13,661 nucleotides of DNA from positions 1 through 13,661 of the forward strand of contig FR896071.1 in NCBI GenBank assembly GCA_000435475.1. Reading direction: 5' to 3'. Positions 1 through 5,509 of the stretch are shown one piece after another. This stretch comes from Cryptobacterium sp. CAG:338 (GTDB taxonomy: Bacteria > Actinomycetota > Coriobacteriia > Coriobacteriales > Eggerthellaceae). The notes under the pieces were generated by a model that was not told where the DNA came from, made no database searches, and saw nothing but the letters and a program-made list of their open reading frames with translations. Positions within the stretch are counted from its first letter, which is position 1. Each line of letters starts with the position of its first letter. The position numbers and the translations under genes were made by a program.

Positions 1-11
1 TTCCTCCCTTT
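1..11 (-). promoter_or_regulatory. Strong ribosome binding site of a gene just outside the left edge
   Basis: Read on the minus strand the first bases are AAGGGAGGAA, a near-perfect Shine-Dalgarno sequence preceded by an A/T-rich stretch. A minus-strand start codon would be expected 5-9 nt further left, beyond the window. This suggests another leftward gene follows the peptide/ABC module. The start codon itself cannot be seen. Confidence 0.4.
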
Positions 12-342
12 TTATTCTTACTAAAAGTTAGGGTCATAGGCTAGAAGCCGTCCTTAGATATACCTAATTGAGGCGATGCGGTGGTGCGAAGCGAGGCAGA
101 TCATATATGCCTGCTGCGCGTGAAGCATTCAGTAGACATGGTTGGGGCTAGACGCTGGCAGGGCATCTCTCAAAGTAATTAGACTGGCACTAAAAGCAGA
201 AAGCTGATGCTGATGTCTGCGACTTCTTATACAACACACAATAAAGCCCCCTGTTGGGACATCTTCCAAAAGAGGACTTTAGATCTTTTCTCGTCACAAA
301 TCGTCTGGCGCAAAGCTAAATAAAATAAGAAAAGCGAAAGGC
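12..342. other. Gene-free stretch, slightly GC-richer than its neighbour
   Basis: I see no convincing gene here on either strand. Bases 61-240 count to about 50% GC, above the ABC genes to the right. Only short ORFs occur; the best, a 46-codon TTG ORF at 129-269 on the minus strand, has no ribosome site. Directly after the leftward gene that ends at 343 there is a weak AAGC/GCTT hairpin followed by a T-rich run on the minus strand (about 318-342), which could be a poor terminator. The stretch may be a long leader of the gene outside the left edge, or the remnant of a decayed gene. Confidence 0.4.
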
Positions 343-963
343 TTAACGGCTGACTGACAATCCGATCTCTTTCTTTACGGGCGCATCAGTTATCACAAGA
401 CTAAAGTCGGTATCTCTTATTTCCTCACTAAACATATCCTCTTCACCGACATTTCTTACAAAAGGAATTCGAACGGTATATTCTGAATTAGGAATAAGCG
501 ATAAAGCACTTGTATTGCCAGGGGCATTCGGCTCCCCTATCTGCCATAATGTGGAATTAACAACAAAGTACTCATTTCCTCTTTTGGGAACCAGCCGCCA
601 TCCCATAACATCTAAGTAGCCCTCACTATTTCCTTCATTATGAATGGTGATTTCTACTTCGATTATGCTTTTTGCATTCCATTCGTTACTTATCTTGGAA
701 TCCTCTCCGTACTTCTTCATATATTCATTTTGACTCAACAAGCAAACATTATTAACTGTAAGAGAATATCCTGAAGTCATCTCTTTTGACGAAGTAACAA
801 AAGAACCATCCAAGAGTATTTCTTCATGTAAATCATATTTTTCTAAAGGGATTGATAATGCCTGCTCATTAACCGCATGAATCCTTAACCCTATTCCTAA
901 GCCTAAACAAATAAGCAAAATGAATCCAGCAGAAAAAATGGCTACTTTCATATGACTTTTCAT
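343..963 (-). CDS. Membrane-anchored extracellular protein B (DUF5027/DUF5028-like), last gene of the ABC operon
   Basis: Unrecognised by exact name. It is a 206-aa protein with one N-terminal membrane segment (about residues 8-27, VAIFSAGFILLICLGLGIG) and a hydrophilic, beta-rich remainder expected outside the cell. The pattern of strands (EVEITIHNEGNSEGYLDV, then YTVRIPFVRNV, then FSLVIT) resembles small Ig-like extracellular domains such as DUF5027/DUF5028; that family name is from memory. Protein A at 3385-4059 has the same layout and a similar N-terminus (KVAI after a few residues). I chose the ATG at 963 over the in-frame TTG at 1017 because the TTG has no ribosome site, whereas the ATG follows GGATG by 8 nt and aligns with the ATG of protein A. 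It starts about 70 nt after the ATPase gene. A role in self-protection or in sensing the secreted peptide is inferred from context. Confidence 0.75.
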   Translation of the reverse strand: MKSHMKVAIFSAGFILLICLGLGIGLRIHAVNEQALSIPLEKYDLHEEILLDGSFVTSSKEMTSGYSLTVNNVCLLSQNEYMKKYGEDSKISNEWNAKSIIEVEITIHNEGNSEGYLDVMGWRLVPKRGNEYFVVNSTLWQIGEPNAPGNTSALSLIPNSEYTVRIPFVRNVGEEDMFSEEIRDTDFSLVITDAPVKKEIGLSVSR

Positions 964-975
964 AACTAAACATCC

Positions 976-999
976 AATTCGGCTAGAGTTATTAATCGA
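976..999 (-). repeat. Leader repeat, copy B (partner at 4118-4139)
   Basis: Plus-strand AATTCGGCTAG (976-986), a 4-nt spacer, then ATTAATCGA (991-999). The same two blocks, 2 nt apart, occur at 4118-4128 and 4131-4139. Each copy lies just upstream of one of the two related membrane-anchored protein genes. In copy A it covers the last codons and stop of the secreted-protein gene. Both blocks match exactly, 20 bases in all, so common descent of the two leaders is likely. Confidence 0.6.
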
Positions 1000-1034
1000 A
1001 TTATTTGATTCTTGCAAATTGACTCATTTAGCAT

Positions 1035-1667
1035 TTAAGCAATCTGGCGCACTTTTCCTTTGTCGAACAAATAAATAGAATCAGAAAGCTCTTCCAAAAA
1101 TTGTCTATCATGACTTGCAACAAGAACCGTAGCACTTCTCCTTTTTTGGTCCTTAATAACATCACGCAGCATCGTAATCCCGTTTTCATCAAGAGCATTA
1201 GTAGGCTCATCCAATAAAATCACATCGGGTTCATTCATAATTGCTGCAGCAATACCTAAGCGCTGTTTCATACCTAATGAATACTTTCGATATTTGCGCT
1301 TATCGTTAGGATCAAGTCCTACTTTCTCCAATACGTTTTTCAAGTCGCTTTTTCTATGGTTCCCTTGAAGCGATGCCAAAAAAGATAAATTTTGAATACC
1401 TGTATACGAATCTAAAAATGAGGGATTCTCTATAAGGATGCCCATGCTTTTCGGCATTGGGATATCCTTCCATAATTGCTTACCGTCGATAAACACTGAT
1501 CCCTCAGTTGGCTTTATTAATCCGGCAATTAGACGCAAGAGCATCGTTTTGCCAGAGCCATTAATTCCCTGGAATCCCACTATAGTGCCCGGATGAAAGG
1601 AAGCAGAAATATCAGATAATACTTTTTGCCCACCAATCGTCTTATTTATTTGGTCGAGATGGATCAT
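1035..1667 (-). CDS. ABC transporter ATP-binding protein, BcrA/LanF-like
   Basis: This is the 210-aa nucleotide-binding subunit of an ABC transporter, acting at the inner face of the membrane with the two permeases encoded upstream. Walker A is GINGSGKT (34-41), the signature is YSLGMKQRL (129-137), Walker B is VILLDEP (149-155), the D-loop is NALD, and the switch histidine is H186 (VASHD). The usual Q-loop glutamine appears to be replaced by glutamate (ILIENP, E80), as I recall from bacitracin/lantibiotic self-protection ATPases. There is no peptidase (C39) domain, so it is not a peptide-processing exporter. Its ATG overlaps the stop of the permease gene (ATGA) and has GGAG 5 nt upstream. 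Family confidence is high; the substrate is inferred from context only. Confidence 0.95.
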   Translation of the reverse strand: MIHLDQINKTIGGQKVLSDISASFHPGTIVGFQGINGSGKTMLLRLIAGLIKPTEGSVFIDGKQLWKDIPMPKSMGILIENPSFLDSYTGIQNLSFLASLQGNHRKSDLKNVLEKVGLDPNDKRKYRKYSLGMKQRLGIAAAIMNEPDVILLDEPTNALDENGITMLRDVIKDQKRRSATVLVASHDRQFLEELSDSIYLFDKGKVRQIA

Positions 1668-2521
1668 GATTTCTCCTTTCCAAGAATGTCTTGTTGACTA
1701 AAGAAAAGGGTTCCAAATAAGATCGACCACAATCCCAGCAACATCGCAAAAAATATCCCGATTCCAAAAGAGAACCCACCAGAGATAAAAACACTACTCC
1801 TTGCCGCCATCAGATACTCTCCAACTAGAAAATCGGCACTACAATATGCTGAAAGAAACAACACTATAGCTATACAAACAAAACTGGGAACTGGGTGAAT
1901 CAACAAAGACATAAACAATTGCAATGAGGCAAGTGAGCAAAGAACCACGGGAACGGCAGTAAAAAATGCCACAACATCCCAAGGAGCTTCTTTAAGGTTG
2001 CCTACATTAAAAGCTAATACTTGCGGCACTTCAGAATGAATCTGAAAAGACAGTATTCCACCACTTTCTAACGTTATGAACAAAACCAAAAGCAGAATAA
2101 TGCAATAAAACACCATTACTAACGTTATAACCCACAAGCACTTTGCCAGCCACCACATGCTTCTGCTAGAACCCGCTACAAGAGAATTAGCTCCTACCGA
2201 ATATAGATCTGACAACGGATAATCCAAAGTTATGTATAAGACAAGTAAAATCAAGAACATCCATTCGACCGGAAGAACAAACGGGATTCCACTGCCTGGA
2301 TAGTAAAAATCTATTCCTGCAAATAAGCTCAGAAATAAATCGCCATAAGTTAAACGAAACGAGTCGCTAGCTTCAGGTATATTTGAAATATAAAAATCAA
2401 TATAGGCAGCATTTAAAACAATAAGACCAGCTACAAGAACAGAACAAAGAAGAATTCGTTTCCATTGAAATACGAGCCCTTTACGAAGGTCCAGTAGATA
2501 AAATCGAAGTAAATTTTTCAC
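1664..2521 (-). CDS. ABC-2-type permease subunit 1 (six-helix membrane protein)
   Basis: This 285-aa protein has about six hydrophobic segments (near residues 24-42, 86-104, 126-150, 180-203, 212-230 and 248-275). The region between helices 2 and 3 carries the basic/aromatic stretch SRSMWWLAKCLWV, typical of cytoplasmic loops in ABC-2 permeases. The start is GTG with AAGGA 8 nt upstream (AAGGATGTACTGTG), and it overlaps the preceding permease stop by 4 nt (GTGA). Its own stop overlaps the ATPase start. These couplings point to one transcript and roughly equal synthesis. It is probably half of a heterodimeric membrane channel with the next permease. The helices are well supported; the transported compound is unknown. 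Confidence 0.85.
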   Translation of the reverse strand: MKNLLRFYLLDLRKGLVFQWKRILLCSVLVAGLIVLNAAYIDFYISNIPEASDSFRLTYGDLFLSLFAGIDFYYPGSGIPFVLPVEWMFLILLVLYITLDYPLSDLYSVGANSLVAGSSRSMWWLAKCLWVITLVMVFYCIILLLVLFITLESGGILSFQIHSEVPQVLAFNVGNLKEAPWDVVAFFTAVPVVLCSLASLQLFMSLLIHPVPSFVCIAIVLFLSAYCSADFLVGEYLMAARSSVFISGGFSFGIGIFFAMLLGLWSILFGTLFFSQQDILGKEKS

Positions 2522-3381
2522 AGTACATCCTTCCTACTCTGACCAGCCAAAAGAATGCACGCAAGGATGAATAAAACGAAAAACCACAGTACTACTACTG
2601 CAATATCGGTGTATCCGCTAATTGCAACTCCCCTTAACCACACAAGAGGAGACGTACTTAAATATTCAGTGCCGCTCCCAAACAAAAAAATTCCTATTTT
2701 ATGCTCAAAGGAACCAAACAAGTAAAGCAATAAGAACGATCCCGCCAAAAGACGAACACTATCTTCTAAGAAGCCGCCGATAAGAACCGTAGTTGCTGCC
2801 CATAAGGCAGAAAAAAGGAAAGAAATTAGCAAATAAAAGCACGCAAAAAGAATGGGGTTGTTGTAGTAAAGTTCTGATCCCATAATGAATTCATAAATTC
2901 CCGTATTAAACACCGATGCAATATCGGGAGCATATGCGGGAATGAAACTGGAACATACAACACAGTTTAGAATCAAGCTAAAAAGAACTACAAATCCGCC
3001 CGATAGGGCCGCAGCGATAGCTTTACTTCCTAAATAGCGAATACGACTTACTCGAACAAATATATTTTGTAAGTAGCCAGTCTTTTTTTCTTGACACAAT
3101 GACCATCCATAAGGCATTACCGCCATTAATGGCAATAAGGCATAAAACAAATCGGTACCTAGCTGTATATAATCCGACTGCATAAAAAATCTGAAACATG
3201 ACGAGGCTGACAAAAGAGGATTTACTAATCCCCACCATTCAACAACTTGTTTCTCGGTTTCTTGATAAAGCAAAATTGACCCAGTAGCAGAAAGCAAAGC
3301 AAGAAACAAACCTATGCAAAGCGAAAGAACAAACCAACGGTTGCCAAAAGCCTTTCTCATTTCAACTAAAAGTACTTTCAT
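2518..3381 (-). CDS. ABC-2-type permease subunit 2 (six-helix membrane protein)
   Basis: This 287-aa protein has about six membrane segments: one near the N-terminus (16-37), one around 79-95, and others near 122-146, 178-203, 209-225 and 263-280. The cytoplasmic stretch after the second helix, EKKTGYLQNIFVRVSRIRYL, matches the ExxTGYxxxxxxRxxRxxY pattern commonly seen in permeases of bacteriocin self-protection ABC systems. A large extracellular loop lies between helices 1 and 2. The ATG follows GAGGGG 6 nt upstream and begins only 3 nt after the stop of protein A. Its length and helix number match subunit 1, so the pair probably works as a heterodimer with the ATPase at 1035-1667. Confidence 0.85.
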   Translation of the reverse strand: MKVLLVEMRKAFGNRWFVLSLCIGLFLALLSATGSILLYQETEKQVVEWWGLVNPLLSASSCFRFFMQSDYIQLGTDLFYALLPLMAVMPYGWSLCQEKKTGYLQNIFVRVSRIRYLGSKAIAAALSGGFVVLFSLILNCVVCSSFIPAYAPDIASVFNTGIYEFIMGSELYYNNPILFACFYLLISFLFSALWAATTVLIGGFLEDSVRLLAGSFLLLYLFGSFEHKIGIFLFGSGTEYLSTSPLVWLRGVAISGYTDIAVVVLWFFVLFILACILLAGQSRKDVL

Positions 3382-3384
3382 AAA

Positions 3385-4059
3385 TTACCCCTCTTCGATA
3401 TCGTTCGGGGAAATCTTAAAGGAATATTTTTCGCTGCCTGTTGCTCCTATGATCAAATGCAAATCATTTAATAGAGCGGATTCATCCACGAACCATCCCA
3501 TCGTTATTACCGCTTCTTCCCCGGCATTAAGATAGTATTTATAAGCATCTTTTTCTGTCGGGTTCTCCAAAGTCGCTTCATTCGGATTAACAAGCGGAAT
3601 ATCTCCAGTAACAGATTCCGACAAAACAAATACAGAAACGTTAAAGAAATCAGAACGTGGAACAGCATCAATATTTTTGATACGCAGGTCTGCCTTTACG
3701 AAAGCTACAGGATCAGGATAATCGGTTATTTCTTTCATGCCCGAAGGATCAACTAATCTAGAAAAATCATTCGAACCACTTTGATTTCTGTATACAGTAA
3801 TTTTATCGACTGTCATTTCTAGGGTTCCTTGCCAATCAAAACCTGCATACCATCCGTAGCTCTTACCTTCATCGTCTTCTTTAGAGGAAAACTGCACCGT
3901 TTCTCCAACACGGTGGATGTAAGTATGAGCATCTTTATAAACCTGGGAGTCATCTATTAAAACTTCTTGTTGCTCAATGCGCACAAATGAAAAAACCATA
4001 AAGACTAGAGCCAGAACGATTAATGCGCTAGCCCCAATAGCGACTTTAGCTCTATCCAT
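3385..4059 (-). CDS. Membrane-anchored extracellular protein A (DUF5027/DUF5028-like)
   Basis: This 224-aa protein begins with one membrane segment (about residues 5-25) that lacks a lipobox, followed by about 195 hydrophilic residues predicted outside the cell. These show beta-strand periodicity, for example EMTVDKITVY, FVKADLRIKNID, FFNVSVFVLSE and AVITMGWFVDESA. Protein B at 343-963 has the same layout. It resembles small Ig-like extracellular domain families (DUF5027/DUF5028, from memory). The ATG has AGAGGTG 4-5 nt upstream, and that ribosome site lies directly behind the T-run of the terminator at 4074-4105. Expression of this gene and of the ABC genes behind it therefore depends on read-through or on an undetected internal promoter. 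It may be an immunity or peptide-sensing partner of the permeases; that is inference. Confidence 0.8.
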   Translation of the reverse strand: MDRAKVAIGASALIVLALVFMVFSFVRIEQQEVLIDDSQVYKDAHTYIHRVGETVQFSSKEDDEGKSYGWYAGFDWQGTLEMTVDKITVYRNQSGSNDFSRLVDPSGMKEITDYPDPVAFVKADLRIKNIDAVPRSDFFNVSVFVLSESVTGDIPLVNPNEATLENPTEKDAYKYYLNAGEEAVITMGWFVDESALLNDLHLIIGATGSEKYSFKISPNDIEEG

Positions 4060-4073
4060 CTAACACCTCTTTC

Positions 4074-4105
4074 AAAAAAAAGGGGCGACCCAAAGCCGCC
4101 CCTTT
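4074..4105 (-). terminator. Intrinsic terminator between secreted-protein gene and ABC operon
   Basis: On the minus strand the transcript forms AAAGGGGCG / CGCCCCTTT, a perfect 9-bp stem with a 9-nt loop (arms 4097-4105 and 4079-4087), followed by an unbroken run of T. It stands 20 nt after the stop of the secreted-protein gene and directly before the ribosome site of protein A. In peptide operons such a site usually gives abundant peptide mRNA and less transporter/immunity mRNA. Confidence 0.9.
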
Positions 4106-4117
4106 ACCCCTAAAGAT

Positions 4118-4139
4118 AATTCGGCTAGGCATTAATCGA
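4118..4139 (-). repeat. Leader repeat, copy A (partner at 976-999)
   Basis: Plus-strand AATTCGGCTAG (4118-4128) and ATTAATCGA (4131-4139) span the last codons and stop of the secreted-protein gene. Copy B precedes the gene of protein B. Between this repeat and the ATG of protein A lies the terminator, which has no counterpart in copy B. Confidence 0.6.
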
Positions 4140-4631
4140 TGGATAAGTTCCTACACTATCCGAACTCCATACACCATACACAGTCGTAGCGCCATTATTT
4201 GCCCATGCGGTTAACCTTGCATGGCTGTAACCCCACTCATTGACATAGTTCATAATCCGCCAATTGCCAACTCTAGTAGCATTCGCGTATCCACCAACAG
4301 TACAGTTACTCCATGGACCATATTTCCCATGAGCGCCGTCTATATACATCCTGCAAGCCTTGGAAATATAATCTATACCCACGTAAGATGAAGTGGCATT
4401 ATCCTTAGTGCGTCCCGAAGTGCCATTCGTTCCATTTCCTGACATGGTAAAATGGAACGCAGAGTCCGTTGCTGACCGTGGCTCGATTTCTGTAACAACC
4501 AGCGTTTGAGGAGCAGAGTCTCTGCCATCATCGGCATAAGCAACTTGCGGCTGAGCTGCCACAGCTGCCCCCATCAACAAAACTCCAGCAAGAAACGATC
4601 CTATAATCCCCTTTCTTAGTGTTAGTTCCAT
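4125..4631 (-). CDS. Sec-secreted small protein, candidate bacteriocin-like or signalling product (DUF2712-like)
   Basis: This 168-aa precursor has a classic signal peptide: basic MELTLRKG, a hydrophobic core near residues 9-26, and likely signal-peptidase cleavage after AYA (31-33). The mature part is about 135 residues. After an acidic linker it carries a Gly/Asn/Ser/Trp-rich domain with YVGIDYISKACRMY, GKYGPWSNC, NYVNEWGYSHARL and the terminal VYGVWSSDS. Two cysteines (C93, C110) could form a disulfide. The layout resembles DUF2712-type secreted proteins found beside ABC genes (from memory, unchecked); lactococcin-972-like proteins are a weaker alternative. I chose the ATG at 4631, with AAAGG about 8 nt upstream, over ATGs at 4667 and 4682, which lack a ribosome site and would put charged residues before the signal peptide. 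No maturation enzyme is encoded nearby. The bacteriocin role is inference. Confidence 0.8.
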   Translation of the reverse strand: MELTLRKGIIGSFLAGVLLMGAAVAAQPQVAYADDGRDSAPQTLVVTEIEPRSATDSAFHFTMSGNGTNGTSGRTKDNATSSYVGIDYISKACRMYIDGAHGKYGPWSNCTVGGYANATRVGNWRIMNYVNEWGYSHARLTAWANNGATTVYGVWSSDSVGTYPSINA

Positions 4632-4708
4632 CTTTTTTTCCTTTCTCGAAAAGATTTCAATGCTCATCTTTTGAAGCTTCATAAAAGATGGATAGGCATA
4701 TTTTTGCG

Positions 4709-4738
4709 ATATTACGAAAGGAATGGAAGTACCTTTCG
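4709..4738 (-). promoter_or_regulatory. Candidate promoter of the secreted-protein gene with inverted repeat
   Basis: On the minus strand TAATAT (4714-4709) could be a -10 box. The hexamer 17 nt upstream (GAAAGG, 4737-4732) is a poor -35, as expected for an activator-dependent promoter. The whole -35 to -10 interval is occupied by a perfect inverted repeat, CGAAAGG (4715-4721) and CCTTTCG (4732-4738). The start site would fall about 70 nt before the ATG. The boxes are placed by eye. Confidence 0.4.
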
Positions 4739-4760
4739 CCTTAACATTTCCTTACATTTT
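4739..4760. promoter_or_regulatory. Tandem 11-bp direct repeat, candidate operator for the adjacent response regulator
   Basis: Plus-strand CCTTAACATTT (4739-4749) is followed at once by CCTTACATTTT (4750-4760). Two head-to-tail sites 11 bp apart are the known binding arrangement of OmpR/PhoB-family regulators, and such a regulator is encoded at 4807. The repeat ends 1-2 bp upstream of the -35 position proposed for the secreted-protein promoter, the usual place for this kind of activation. A degenerate third unit may follow at 4761-4771. Confidence 0.5.
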
Positions 4761-4790
4761 CCCTGATCAAATCTTAATTCTGTCCATTAC

Positions 4791-4799
4791 TGCTAGAAT
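4791..4799 (+). promoter_or_regulatory. Extended -10 box of the response regulator gene (leaderless transcript)
   Basis: TGCTAGAAT is an extended -10 (TGnTAnnnT) ending 7 nt before the ATG at 4807. A transcript would begin at or next to the A of the ATG. This agrees with the lack of any Shine-Dalgarno sequence before the start codon. No good -35 is visible. Confidence 0.45.
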
Positions 4800-4806
4800 T
4801 ACCAAC

Positions 4807-5505
4807 ATGAACAAACAGCCAAACATACTTATTGTTGATGACGATTTTCCGATCGCTCAACTTGTAAAAGAATTGGTACAAAGCGAAGGATTTGAAGTTC
4901 AAATTTGTCTGAGTGGACACAGTGCGTTAAGCGCTATAAAGAATACTTCTTTCGACTTGATTCTGTGCGATATCATGATGCCAGAGATGGATGGCTTTGA
5001 ATTTTGCCGTGAAGTTCGATCTGTCACAAAAGTTCCTATCATTTTTGTAACAGCAAAAGGAGAAACCGTCGATAAAGTAAGTGGTCTTACATTAGGTGCA
5101 GATGACTACATAACAAAACCTTTTGATAATTATGAACTTATTGCACGTATTAAAGGGCACCTAAGGAGGGTAACCTGGGACAAAACAGACGATAATCCTA
5201 ATCGAATATTAGCTGTCCAAAATCTTATATTAGATCCGATCCAACACGAATGCCACATCAATGGAAGACCGCTCAATCTCGCGCCAAAAGAGTTCAAATT
5301 ACTTTTAGCCCTTATGACAAACCCTCAAACACCCCATTCGGTACAAGAGCTTTTCGAAAATGTATGGGAAGCACCCTATGATGAATCAGGCGGCAATTCG
5401 GTTATGGTGCATATGCGTCGCCTACGGAAAAAACTTGCAAGCTTAGACAACACCCGAGAATACATAACCACCGTGTGGGGCGTTGGATATAAGATGCAGC
5501 TATAA
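4807..5505 (+). CDS. OmpR/VanR-type response regulator
   Basis: This 232-aa cytoplasmic transcription factor is the partner of the kinase that follows. The receiver domain (about 1-120) has the acidic pocket DDD (11-13), phosphoacceptor D55 (LCDIMMP), T82 (FVTAKG) and K104 (YITKPF). The stretch GLTLGADDYITKPF is much like VanR. The C-terminal winged helix (about 135-232) shows LNLAPKEFKLLLALM, VHMRRLRKKL and the final TVWGVGYKM typical of the OmpR family. I chose the ATG at 4807 because the receiver fold starts right there; the ORF is open to an ATG at 4723 but that extension is not regulator-like. The gene diverges from the secreted-protein gene, and the tandem repeat at 4739-4760 is its probable target. 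It probably controls the peptide/ABC genes; that is inferred. Confidence 0.93.
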   Translation: MNKQPNILIVDDDFPIAQLVKELVQSEGFEVQICLSGHSALSAIKNTSFDLILCDIMMPEMDGFEFCREVRSVTKVPIIFVTAKGETVDKVSGLTLGADDYITKPFDNYELIARIKGHLRRVTWDKTDDNPNRILAVQNLILDPIQHECHINGRPLNLAPKEFKLLLALMTNPQTPHSVQELFENVWEAPYDESGGNSVMVHMRRLRKKLASLDNTREYITTVWGVGYKMQL

Positions 5506-5509
5506 AACT

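Noticed and set aside
129..269. 46-codon TTG ORF on the minus strand in the left gap
   Set aside because: No ribosome site, an unlikely start codon and no recognisable motif. It remains possible that it is a remnant of a decayed gene.
964..1017. TTG start at 1017 giving an 18-residue longer protein B
   Set aside because: No ribosome site precedes the TTG. The extra codons match the 3' end of the secreted-protein gene plus leader, and the ATG at 963 aligns with the start of the related protein A.
1035..3381. Peptide-processing exporter
   Set aside because: The ATPase has no N-terminal C39 peptidase and is not fused to membrane segments, and the secreted protein has a Sec signal with an AXA site instead of a double-glycine leader.
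4125..4631. Lactococcin-972 or lantibiotic precursor
   Set aside because: The product is larger than lactococcin 972, has only two cysteines and no lantibiotic leader, and no LanB/C/M-type enzyme is present. A loose DUF2712-like reading fits better.
4632..4682. Upstream ATGs (4682 and 4667) of the secreted-protein gene
   Set aside because: Neither has a ribosome site. They would put a charged segment in front of a normal signal peptide, while the ATG at 4631 has AAAGG at a suitable distance.
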